From positions 1 to 64,000 of the forward strand of contig ML014145.1 in the NCBI GenBank assembly GCA_003615045.1: a stretch of 64,000 nucleotides of DNA. Reading direction: 5' to 3'. Shown in pieces: positions 52,470-61,896 of the stretch. The stretch comes from Caulochytrium protostelioides. Taxonomy: Eukaryota; Chytridiomycota; Caulochytriomycetes; Caulochytriales; Caulochytriaceae. A program made the position numbers and the translations under genes. Under the pieces are notes generated by a model. The model saw only the letters and a list, made by a program, of their open reading frames with translations, was not told the DNA's origin and did no database searches. Position 1 is the stretch's first letter; every line of letters begins with the position of its first letter.

Positions 52470-53549
52470 TTAGAAGTGGTGGTGCTTGAGGGCGGCGCCG
52501 CTCGTGCGCATGGGCGCCGCGCCGGCGGGATCAGCGATCGTCGCGCCCGACGCGTAGGCGGTGGCCGCGGCGGTCGTGCCGGGCCGGACCGGCGCGAGCA
52601 GGGGGGCGCTCGCGAGCCAGTGGGCGCGGAAGAGCCAGCGCAGCAGCGTGTTGACGAGCCACGACGTCAGCACGAGCAGCGCGGCGACCTGCACGAGTCC
52701 GGCCTTCCACGCGCTCGCCGGGTCGGCGTCGACGACGACGGTGGGCTCGCCGACCTGCACGATGGCGCGGACGCGGAGCAAGGTGGGCGACGCGGCGGTG
52801 GTCTGCCATTGGACCAGCGGGTGCTGCGCCACGAACCGGGTGGGCTGGGCGACCACGCGCTCGACGAGCTCGTCCCAGGCCGACGACGCCGACGATGCGT
52901 GTGCGGCTGTGAGATCGAGGGCATCCATGAGGGCAGCCGCGGTCTGCGCGACGGGCCGCGGCACGGGCGACGACTGCGCCACGGCGAGCGACGCGGCCAG
53001 GGTTCCGATCAGCGCATCGCTGGCGCCTGGCACGGCCGTGCCGAGGGGCAGTGTCAGGGGCAGCACGCCGGCGATCGACCACGTGCGACCACCGCCGCCG
53101 GGCCAGCGCAGCGTGGCCGGCAGTAGCAGCGTGACGTCGAGGGCACTGGGCGGCGGCGCGGCGTCGAGCTCGATCTCGGCCGTGACGACGAGCGACTGGC
53201 TGCCGGCGCCGCCGTCCACACGGACATCGACCGTGGGACGGGTGCTGAACGCGGCGCTCGTCTCCGACAGCGCCGCCCACGCGGCCGTGGTCGCGGCCGT
53301 GTAGCGCGCGAGCGGCGTCGCGAGCGCGATCCCCCAGTCGCCGGTGGGCGCAAGGGTCGCGTCGCGCGCGGCCACGAGGACGGGCGGGCGTGCGGCGGGC
53401 AGGCCGCCCGGGTCGAGCCGCAGCGCGAGCAGGACGGGCACGCCGAGCTGGACGGCGCGCAGGAGCAGCGTTACGAGGCCGCTGACGGAGACGACGGGCA
53501 CGCGGTAGTCGAGCGTCAGCGGCTGCTGGAACGCCGCGAAGCGGGCCAT
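52470..53549 (-). CDS. TMEM231-like ciliary transition zone protein
   Basis: 359 aa from the ATG at 53549; longer upstream frames are low-information. The N-terminus MARFAAFQQPLTLDYRV parallels the TMEM231 start (short Met-Ala lead, then a Tyr-Arg before the first helix). It is followed by a transmembrane helix (VSGLVTLLLRAVQLGVPVLL). A 230-residue ectodomain with alternating beta-like segments comes next. Towards the C-terminus are LLRVRAIVQVGEPTVVVD and WKAGLVQVAALLVLTSWLVN, which match the family's last strand plus the second transmembrane helix (RYPVE-x-I-x-Y-x-PGFW, then a Trp-rich TM). TMEM231 belongs to the MKS/B9 module that gates the cilium at the transition zone. The match is mostly in layout and hydrophobic pattern, so confidence is moderate. 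The alternative is an unrelated two-pass membrane protein. CFAP45 in the same window makes a flagellar role plausible. Confidence 0.62.
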   Translation of the reverse strand: MARFAAFQQPLTLDYRVPVVSVSGLVTLLLRAVQLGVPVLLALRLDPGGLPAARPPVLVAARDATLAPTGDWGIALATPLARYTAATTAAWAALSETSAAFSTRPTVDVRVDGGAGSQSLVVTAEIELDAAPPPSALDVTLLLPATLRWPGGGGRTWSIAGVLPLTLPLGTAVPGASDALIGTLAASLAVAQSSPVPRPVAQTAAALMDALDLTAAHASSASSAWDELVERVVAQPTRFVAQHPLVQWQTTAASPTLLRVRAIVQVGEPTVVVDADPASAWKAGLVQVAALLVLTSWLVNTLLRWLFRAHWLASAPLLAPVRPGTTAAATAYASGATIADPAGAAPMRTSGAALKHHHF

Positions 53550-54170
53550 GGCCGGGAGTGAGGCGCGGGCGAGCGATGTGCGGGCGAGCGAGGCAGGCGG
53601 CTCACAGCCCCCGCCGCAGCAGCCAGACGATGGACAGCGGCGATCGCAATGAGAGGAACGGGGGTCGGCAGGAGCACGGACTCCGCCACTCGAAGGCCTC
53701 CCTCTGCGAGGGTCTGCCTCATGCGGCTCTGGCAGCAGCTCGGAGGCTGGGTGCGTCGCGTCCATGGCCGAGGATGGATTCGGGTCGTTCGTCAGAGTCC
53801 ATCGGAGCCGCTGAATAGAACAACGATCCGGGCGATCCGAGCGTTGCATGCGCGGGGGCCGACGGGTCGGGCGCGCGCCGGCGACGCGCCAGCGTCGCGA
53901 GAGGGATCGACAGGATCGGCGCACCGGAGGAGCGTGGCTTAGCGATGGCGTGGCTTAGCAGCGACGGCGAGCGTGGCTCAGCATCGGTGGCTTGGCAGCC
54001 ATGGCTGTGGCGCAGCCGCGAGCATCGCGGGGGATCGCTGCCGCAGCGCGGCGCAACGTGTCCGTGAGCGTGAGACCTGAGCGATGCGATGCGATGCGAT
54101 GCGCGATGCGCGATGCGCGATGCGCGATGCGCGTCCACGGCGCCAGCCGCCGCGGCCTCCACGGCCCAAC

Positions 54171-54269
54171 GCCTCTCGGCGACCGCCTCTCGGCGACCGC
54201 CTCTCGGCGACCGCCTCTCGGCGACCGCCTCTCGGCGACCGCCTCTCGGCCACCGCCTCTCGGCCACCG
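54171..54269. repeat. 7 x 14-nt tandem repeat
   Basis: About seven copies of a 14-nt unit GCCTCTCGGCGACC. The last two copies carry CCACC in place of CGACC. It lies in non-coding DNA between the TMEM231-like gene and PDI. Confidence 0.9.
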
Positions 54270-54396
54270 CGACGCGCGCGATGGTCCTCGCGCGGCATCG
54301 CGCGGCAGTGGCCGCTGCCGTCGCTGCTGCGGCCTATGCCGTCCATGCTGCCCAAGCGTGGGCCTCGGAGATGGCGGGGGTCGCTCGGATGCCCGC

Positions 54397-54465
54397 GACG
54401 GCGACGGCGACGGCGACCGCGACGGCGACGGCGACCGCGACGGCGACGGCGACCGCGGCGTGGCT
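54397..54465. repeat. GACGGC / GACCGC hexamer array
   Basis: About eleven hexamers in which every third unit is GACCGC, giving an 18-nt higher-order period. Related pure GACGGC runs are at 54600-54635 and 60917-60961. Confidence 0.85.
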
Positions 54466-54600
54466 TCCCCCCGGCAGCTTCTCCCAGGCCTCGCATCGAA
54501 CGCATCGAATGCATCGAACGCCCGTCGATGCGCGGTCCGGCCGCGCCTCAGCGCCCGTGTCCAGTCCCAGTCCCACGCTCACGTCCACGCCCACGCCCAT

Positions 54601-54633
<33 letters not shown>

Positions 54634-54762
54634 ACCCACCGGCGGTGGCCGCGGGCAGTGGGCCCAGAGTGACGCGTGGCCTGTCGACGACGGGTGCGCC
54701 AAGAGCGCCGAGGGGCCATGGCGCCCGCGCGGCACCGCCCCCGCAACGCGGCGCTCTATGAT

Positions 54763-54770
54763 TATTTAAA
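54763..54770 (+). promoter_or_regulatory. TATTTAAA motif upstream of PDI
   Basis: A TATA-like octamer lies in an otherwise GC-rich stretch, about 290 bp upstream of the PDI ATG. A GACGTG core of the kind bound by bZIP unfolded-protein factors lies at 54787-54792. The assignment is tentative because the transcription start is unknown. Confidence 0.4.
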
Positions 54771-55060
54771 GGATCGTCGTTCCATCGACGTGTCGTCCAC
54801 GCGTCGTGCGCGAGGGGTTGGGCCATGCGATCGAAGCGCGTCAGGGCCGCGCACGGGCGGCCAGGAGCGAGGGGCTCATCTGTTGCTGGACGCGTGTGCA
54901 GAGATCGCCACGGATCCTGGATCGCTCGGATCATCCGGATCACTCAAGCCACGCGCACGTCTCGGTTTCCGACCATCTCTTTCTTTACGGATCCTGATAC
55001 CTCCCCCTCTCTTTTCTCTGATTTCCTTCCTCTCTTCGTCCCCCTCTCTTCTGACTCGCC

Positions 55061-56593
55061 ATGATCACTGTACGCGCCCTCGGCGCGGCCGTCGTCGCCA
55101 TGCTGGCCACCGGCCTCGCGTGCGCCGAGGTCAGCCCGACCGACCCCTCGCCGTTCGTGAAGGACATCAAGGGCAAGAGCGACTTCGACGCGTTCCTTGA
55201 GAAGACGGACGTCGGCCTCGTCGAGTTCTACGCGCCGTGGTGCGGGCACTGCAAGGCGCTCGCTCCCGCGTATGCCGACGCCGCCGAGCAGCTCGCGAAG
55301 CACGAGCCGCCGATCCCGCTCGCCAAGGTCGACTGCACCGACGCCGCCGACGGCGTCGACAACCAGGCGCTCTGCGGCGACCACGGCATCCAGGGCTACC
55401 CGACGCTGAAGGTCGTCAAGGACGGCGAGCTCCACGAGTACGATGGCCCGCGCGAGGCCGCCGGCATCGTCGACAAGATGCTCCAGAAGGCGATGCCGGA
55501 CGTGACGCCCGTCGCTGACCGCGCCGCCCTCGACGCACTGACCGCCAAGTGGCCCGTGGTGGTCGCGTACTTTGGCAACGACACCGATCACGCGTCCTTC
55601 GGCCACCTGCAGGCCGTCGCGAAGGCCGAGCGCGACGCGTACGTCTTCGCCCACATCGCCCACGCCGACGCCGTCGGCGAGGACGCTGTCACGGCGCACC
55701 CGCAGGTCGTGGTCTACAAGCAGTTCGACGAGAAGAAGGCCGTGCACGCCGACGAGCCGATCACGGAGGACTCCATCCGCGCGTTTGCGCAGCAGCACGC
55801 GCTGCCGCTGCTCGGCGAGATCGGCCCGGAGACCTTCCGCGCGTACGTGAAGGCAAACCGCCCGCTCGGCTTCATCTTCTACGACAGCCCCGAGACGCGC
55901 GAGGCCGCCGCCGCGCAGTTCGAGCCCGCCGCGCGCGAGTTCCGCGACAAGGTCACCTTCGTCTTCATCGACGGCGTCAAGTTCGCCGGCCACGCCAACG
56001 CCGTCGGCCTGCCCGCCGCACACCCGTTCCCGGCGTTCGCCATCCACGAGATCCAGTCCAACCAGCGCTTCCCGTACGACGTCGCCCAGGACGTGACGCC
56101 CGAGGCCATCACCAAGTTCGTCGGCGCTTACGTCGCCGGCGACCTGAATCCGTTTGTCAAGTCCGCGCCCGTCCCCGAGAAGAACGATGACCCCGTCCTC
56201 GTCGTCGTCGGCTCGCAGTTCAAGAAGCTCGTCGAGGACCCCACGACCGACGTCTTCCTGCTCACGTACGCGCCGTGGTGCGGCCACTGCAAGAAGATGG
56301 AGCCCATCTTCGAGGCGCTCGCGGAGCACTTGCTGCCCGCCAAGGGCGTGCGGCTCGCCAAGTTCGACGGCACCGAGAACGACGCGCCCTTCACCGTCCA
56401 GGGCTTCCCGACGGTCAAGCTCTTCAAGGCCGACGCCGACAACACCGTCGTCGACTACGAGGGCGACCGCTCCTTCGACGACATGCTCGCGTTCCTCACC
56501 AAGAACGCCGTCAACGGCGAGGCCGTCGCCGCCGTCGGGCCCAAGGAGGAGGCCGCCGGCGCCGAGGACGACGAGGAGCACGACGAGCTCTAA
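55061..56593 (+). CDS. PDI1: protein disulfide isomerase
   Basis: 510 aa in one exon. The N-terminus is a signal peptide of about 22 residues (VRALGAAVVAMLATGLACA). The layout is a-b-b'-a'. The first thioredoxin active site is WCGHCK with Cys61 and Cys64; the second is WCGHCK with Cys407 and Cys410. Each is preceded by the typical hydrophobic strand (VEFYAP and LLTYAP) and followed by the cis-Pro motif (GYPTLK and GFPTVK). The C-terminus is acidic and ends in HDEL, an ER retrieval signal. It catalyses formation and rearrangement of disulfides in newly made secretory proteins. The length is normal for the family. The leader is strongly pyrimidine-rich, and a TATTTAAA motif lies upstream. Confidence 0.97.
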   Translation: MITVRALGAAVVAMLATGLACAEVSPTDPSPFVKDIKGKSDFDAFLEKTDVGLVEFYAPWCGHCKALAPAYADAAEQLAKHEPPIPLAKVDCTDAADGVDNQALCGDHGIQGYPTLKVVKDGELHEYDGPREAAGIVDKMLQKAMPDVTPVADRAALDALTAKWPVVVAYFGNDTDHASFGHLQAVAKAERDAYVFAHIAHADAVGEDAVTAHPQVVVYKQFDEKKAVHADEPITEDSIRAFAQQHALPLLGEIGPETFRAYVKANRPLGFIFYDSPETREAAAAQFEPAAREFRDKVTFVFIDGVKFAGHANAVGLPAAHPFPAFAIHEIQSNQRFPYDVAQDVTPEAITKFVGAYVAGDLNPFVKSAPVPEKNDDPVLVVVGSQFKKLVEDPTTDVFLLTYAPWCGHCKKMEPIFEALAEHLLPAKGVRLAKFDGTENDAPFTVQGFPTVKLFKADADNTVVDYEGDRSFDDMLAFLTKNAVNGEAVAAVGPKEEAAGAEDDEEHDEL

Positions 56594-56948
56594 GCGTCGG
56601 TACCCGCGCGTCGGACGCTCGTGGAAAGGCGGGCGGCGTCGCGCTGGCCGTTGGATTCGCTTCCCCGATTTGCGCCAGTTCGCCTCCTGTCTCTTGCTCC
56701 ATTCCGGAGACGTGTCCCGTTTTTCTTTTTTCTTTTTTCTTTTTCTTCCATGTAATTGAATCTTTTTTATGATGGAACAACGTCGCCGAGGTGTGGGACG
56801 TCGGTATGCCGCGATTCGTTCCTCAAGATCCCATGGTCGCGTTCCACGCATGGGGGTGATCCACCCGTGAAGGGACTCACCCCAACCCATCGGACCCAGA
56901 TCCCATCCGGAGGAGGCCTCCATCGGCCCCAGCCGCTTTTTTCGACGT
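56594..56948. other. convergent 3' region, PDI/glycosyltransferase-like
   Basis: About 355 bp with a T-rich stretch (about 56715-56770) that probably marks the PDI 3' UTR and polyadenylation region. No gene is seen. Confidence 0.6.
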
Positions 56949-58308
56949 TCAGTGCGCCGCAGCGATCAGAGCATCCCGGCGCTTGCTCCCGGGCAGGGCG
57001 CCCCACAGCGGCGCGGCTTCCCATCCGGCGGACGCGCGACGGCGGGCCGGACACCGCGCGCCCGACGCCGCTGGCGACGAATGCGTCTGAACCTGCGCCT
57101 GGGCCTGGGCTGGCGCGGCTCGCGGCCCGCCGGCCCGCCGGCCCGGCGGCCGGCGCTCGTCGGGACGGGCCCGCGGCCGCGTCCACGCGCCGCCCAGCGG
57201 CGTGTTCAGACTCGCGGTCCGACGGCGGGGCGCCTGCGCCGCGGGCTCTGCCGTCGCTGCGGCGGGCGTCGTCGCCGACGCCGACGCCGACGAGGCCAGC
57301 AGGTCCATCAGCGTCGCGGCAATCACCGCGTCGCCGTCGGGCCGCGCTTCTTCCCACACGGCGGCGTCGCTCGCGGCGGAGGCGGCCGAGGACGGCGGCG
57401 CGAGGCGCCAGGCCCACCGCGCCGCAGCGAGGGCGACCGCCTGCTGGAGGCCCGGACGCCAGCGGCCGGCGCGGAAGTCGGCCGGGGCCATGCGCAGCCC
57501 CGCGCGGTGGCGCTGCAGCAGCGCCTCGAGCCCGGCTTCCTCAGCGAACCCGGGCCGCGGCACGTACAGCATGACGGTGCTGCTTGCCGGCGTCGCGGGG
57601 GTCGACGGGGTCGGCGTGGCGGTCGACGTCGGGTCGACACCCGCAGGCCCGGCCGTCGCGTCCGAGCCGGACGGCGAGGGGGGCGTCGAGCCGCAGACAA
57701 TGACTTCGCTGCAGGTGCCGTAGCCGCACTTTCCAAGCAGCACGGTCGTGACGCGCATGAGCGACGGCAGGTGGAACGAGCCCGGCCGGAGGAAGCGCAC
57801 GTGCGCCGGGAGACTGGGGTCGGTGGGCGCGCGGTAGGCGGCGGTCGGCGTCTCGACCCAGGTATCGTGCGTGATGAGGTCCGCCGGGCGGTCGTCGACC
57901 ACGAGGCCGACGACGCCCGCCGGCAGGTTGGCCGCCAGGATCTCGCTGAACCGCGCGTTATCGAAGGACTGCGTGCTGCTTGCCGTGGACGACAGCGATG
58001 CCGCGGAAGAAAACAGTGCGGACAGCGAGGACGACAGCGGCGAGGCGGGGGAGGGCGACGACGCGGCCGAGACGGTGGAGCGAGTGGTCGCGCCCGTCAT
58101 CGTCGGCATGCCTTCTCCGTGCCCATCCGGTGCATCGTGCCCCTCATCCATGGCGGGCGACCGCGCCGGCGTTCGGGGCGTCTCCACAGATTTGCCCGTC
58201 CCCGCGGCATCGGTGTCCGTGTCCCGTTCCTGGGCATGCGTCAGCGCATCAGACGACGTCTCGGACGAGGTATCCCGATCAGCGCTGCGGTCAGCGAGGG
58301 CCGACATG

Positions 58309-58340
<32 letters not shown>

Positions 58341-59297
58341 CGCCGTCGCCGTCGCCGTCGCCGCCGTGCCGGCAGGATCAGGATGGTTGCCGTCGCGCCC
58401 GCGATGCCGGTCGGGCTGGATTTGGAAGCCGCCGAAGGACGCGACGACGAGCGGCGTGCCGAACGGGACCTGGAGGTCGCGGTACATACCGGCCGCCGAG
58501 CGGTCGGCGTGCGGCCGCCGCGCGAGCAGCGGCATCGCGCGCTGGACCGGCGCCTGCGACCGCAGCCCGGGCATCGCAATGTCGCCGGGTAGGCACAGCA
58601 GCACGTCCGCGTCGTACGCGCGCTCGACGGCCGCCGCGAGCCGGTGCTCCGCCGGGGTGCGCGCGAGCTGCGCGTAGATGGTATCGAAGCTGAAGTTGGT
58701 GATGGCGACCAGCGGCAGCGGGCGGGCGCGGCGGGCGCTCGCGCGGCGGGCGGCGCGGCACGGCATGAAGGGCGCGTCCACGACGACCGCGTCGACGCCG
58801 CGGCGCACAAGCCATGCGGCCTCGCGCCGCTCGCGCGCCGGCAGCGTCGCCAGGAACGCGCGCAGCTCGCGGAACGTCGCGTCTGCATCGACGGTCAGCG
58901 CGTCCGCTTGCAGGAACGGCGGATCGAGGTCCGTCGCATGCGAGAAGGACCAGCTGCGGCGTGCGACGGGTGGCGACTGACGCTGCGCCGGCGCGCCGTC
59001 GTCTCCCTCAGGGCGTCCGCTGCCGCCAATGTCGGCGCGAGCCCGATCGCCAATGCTGCCGCTGCCCAGACCAGCCACGTCGTCGTCGGCGTTCTCAGCG
59101 GCGTGGTCGTCGCGGATCACGGCGGTCGGGGCCGCTGGGATCGTCTCGGTGAACGCCGCGAGCGGCGCGGCGGTGCGGACCGTGATGTGGAGCGGCGGGC
59201 CGGCGCGGCGGAGCAGCGCGGCGACCACGGCCGCCGAGCGCGTCGCATGGCCCCAGCCATGCGAGGTGCAGTAGTAGACGAGATGCATGGCATTCAT
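56949..59297 (-). CDS. GT-B glycosyltransferase-like protein, L-arabinokinase N-domain type
   Basis: 782 aa from the ATG at 59297; another ATG lies three codons in. The N-terminus MHLVYYCTSHGWGHATR is the glycine-rich loop of MurG-type GT-B folds. It closely matches the N-terminal domain of plant L-arabinokinases (YYVTGHGFGHATR). Further matches are the Asp-Ala-Pro strand VDAVVVDAPFMPCRAA, the motif LVAITNFSFDTIYAQL (family CVTNFSWDFIYAEY), LCLPGDIAMPGLRS, and in the second half VLLGKCGYGTCSEVIVCGS (family MLGKIGYGTVSEAL). The end has FAEEAGLEALLQRHRAGLRM and FRAGRWRPGLQQAV. The GHMP kinase half of arabinokinase is absent. A low-complexity insert of about 200 residues (Ala/Ser/Asp) splits the two Rossmann halves. 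The substrate is unknown. It is convergent with PDI and divergent from the androglobin-like gene. Confidence 0.75.
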
Positions 59298-60916
59298 GAT
59301 GATGCGGCGTGGTGCCGGTGGTCGGAGGCGAGGCCGCCCGGGGAGGCCGCGTGAGAGGCTGTCGGGGAGGCCGTGCGAGTGTCAGAAGAGCGATTGGCAC
59401 GGAACCGAGGGGTATGCAGCGCAGGTGCGGCCGAACCGATACAGAACGATCGGCGTTCCACGCCGGCCGCACGCAATCGCTCGAGGCACGACACTGCAGG
59501 GGGTGCAGGTATGCAACGGGGCGGCGCGAGCCCCCACGCTCACAAGATCAAAGGATCAGCAGCACGGAGTATGCACGTCATGCCACTCGACGCATGCCGC
59601 TCGCTACGGGCAGCCCACCTTGGTGCCGCCCGCCCGTCCACCAGGCGTATGAATGGTCCGCCGCCAAGGTTGCGCATGCGCTGTGTCGAGCAGCATGCGA
59701 GCGGAGTTTAATTCTCATGAGCCACAGCAGCTGCAGCGGCGGTCATGCCACCATGACATTCATCCACGGACGATGTGTCATCCAGGCGCAGCGACGTCGT
59801 CCTAGCAACGTCGTACGACGCGGACGATGGAGACGATGGAAGCGGCAGCCAGTTTCGCCGGGAGGAAGGATGGCTCGCGCTGGCTCCTCCTTTTTTTCGT
59901 GAGCGAATTTCTGCACAGGTACATCAGCGGTTGGGTGCGATCCACAACACGCGATCGAGCGGAGCCCCGCGGCGCTGTTGTGGATGCGGAGGTAGGAGCG
60001 GCCCGACGGAAGTTGAAATGGGCAGTGCCGTCCGTGGCGCGAGCTAGGGCGAAAAGAAAGGAAACACCAGAGCAAGCCCGAGCGCGATCAAGGATGCTTT
60101 CGATGACGGGACATGATCAGCATGGTGCACGCAAGCACGATCCGCACGCATGGTGCGGAGCGAACCCAGGAGAAAGACCCGCAACGCAGGTGGGTCGTGC
60201 ATCGTTTGGTGAAATGCCAAGCTTGGACTCTTGACGGTACTAAAAATGAGTGCCTATAGATAGCCCAGCGACCATTTTTGATGGTCGTCGGCGTTGCGCG
60301 CGTCACTGAGGGGCGATGCTGGAGCCCATCTTGACGCTGTTGGCGGTATGGATCCATCGCGGCTGGGTGGCCACGTGGGTGTGACTCGCGGTGGCTCGGT
60401 GTGAGGCGACCAGCGTGGCCATCCCGCTGGTCGACGGCGTCGATGTGGTTGGCGCCGCTTTCGCCATGCTGATGGCCGCCGCGTCCGAGTGGATCGGACC
60501 TCATCGGAGCACGTCTCGGCGCCGACGGCGGCTGCCCATGGTCGCTTGCCAGGGTATGCGGTCCCGGGGCCACGTGGCAGACGCGGTCCACGTGGCGGGC
60601 AACGGACACACCGCGAGCGTCAACTGCGGCACCGCTGGCCGATGTCACCGGGCACCAAGACGGCCCAGCGACGTCGACGCTCGGAGACGCGCTCGTCAGG
60701 CCATGCCTGCAGATGGCGGCACGGCTGCCACAAGTGCAGCGCCTCCCAGCGGCAAAGAGCGCTTCGCGAGCCGCCACAAGGGCCGTCTGCCATGGCCCTC
60801 GATCGCGCCGTCGCACGCGACGCACGCGCTAGCGCGATCGATGGCGATGTCGATGTCGATGTCCTGCTCAGAGGGCGCGCTGTCATGGATGCCACGTCGC
60901 GGGCTGTCGCGCGCGA

Positions 60917-60918
60917 GA

Positions 60919-60961
<43 letters not shown>
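60917..60961. repeat. (GACGGC)n hexamer repeat
   Basis: About seven perfect GACGGC hexamers. The same unit appears at 54397-54465 and about 54600-54635. Confidence 0.9.
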
Positions 60962-61131
60962 CACGCGATGCCACGGCGATCGCCGTGATCGCCCGGATGA
61001 TGACGCTGATGCTCCATCCTGCCGATCCCCCCCGGCGAGCCCGATGCCCGTGGCTGTCGAGCGCTGGCTGACAGAGCCGTGGACATGGCGAGGCACGGCG
61101 CAACGGTCGCGCATGGCGGCATGGCTGTCGC

Positions 61132-61191
61132 CGCCGTGAGCGCCGTGAGCGCCGCGAGCGCCGTGAGCGCCGTGAGCGCCGCGAGCGCCGT
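61132..61191. repeat. 9-nt tandem repeat
   Basis: About 6.5 copies of GCCGTGAGC/GCCGCGAGC in non-coding DNA. Confidence 0.9.
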
Positions 61192-61896
61192 AGGGCAGAT
61201 GCCGTCCTCGACGGCCACGCCGCGGCCGCGGTGATGACGGCGGCCACCACCACCAAGCGCCCAAGCACCAAGCCGCCGCTTGCCGCCCGCCGCGCCGGTC
61301 GCCCCCCCAACGCCCGCCCCGCGTAAGGGATCGGCGGCATCGACGCGTACACTCGCGCCGCCAGCGGCCCACCAGATCGCCCTATCACCGCCGCCAGCCG
61401 CTGGGAGGCGAGCCATGGTCGTTGTCGCCGTCGTCACGGGATCCGTCGCCGCCACACGTATGAAACACATCACGCGGCTCGATCAAGCGACTCACTGGAG
61501 TGGCTCCCGCGATGGCGGCGACGCGATGGACACGCCGGATGGGCCAGGCGGCATCAGGCTGGCGGTCGATGCCTTGCCCATGGGATCGGAGAACGCGGAG
61601 ATCCCACCAGCCGTGGCACGCACGTGACACCGCATCCACGCACTTCGGCATCCGCAACGACCGCCCTCCCGCGTCGCCATCCTCGTTCTTTGGGTGATCC
61701 GCATCCCATCTGCCCGCGTCGGTGGCCGGAGCGAATGCTGGCAGGTCTCGCGGTCGCGCCTGAGCCTCGCCGGGCTCGATCTGCCTTGCTGGTTATCATC
61801 TGCCTCGCCGGCCTCCCGCTGCCTCGCCGGCCCTGACGTGCTCGATCGCGACAGCTACGTGGGCGAGCCGCACGTGATCTTGGCCCCCACGACGTG

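Larger units (their letters stand above)
53550..55060. other. divergent intergenic region, TMEM231-like/PDI
   Basis: About 1.5 kb packed with tandem repeats: GCGATGC-type (54081-54135), a 14-nt unit (54171-54269), GACGGC/GACCGC hexamers (54397-54465 and about 54600-54635) and a 10-nt CATCGAA(C/T)G unit (54498-54520). A TATTTAAA motif is at 54763-54770, and a pyrimidine-rich leader precedes the PDI start. No gene is supported. Confidence 0.65.
59298..61896. other. divergent intergenic region, glycosyltransferase-like/androglobin-like
   Basis: About 2.6 kb holds no supported gene. It contains CACGTG sites at 60372, 60571, 60589 and 61871, a GACGGC hexamer run (60917-60961) and a 9-nt tandem repeat (61132-61191). 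Reading frames show no domain and vary between strands. Confidence 0.55.
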
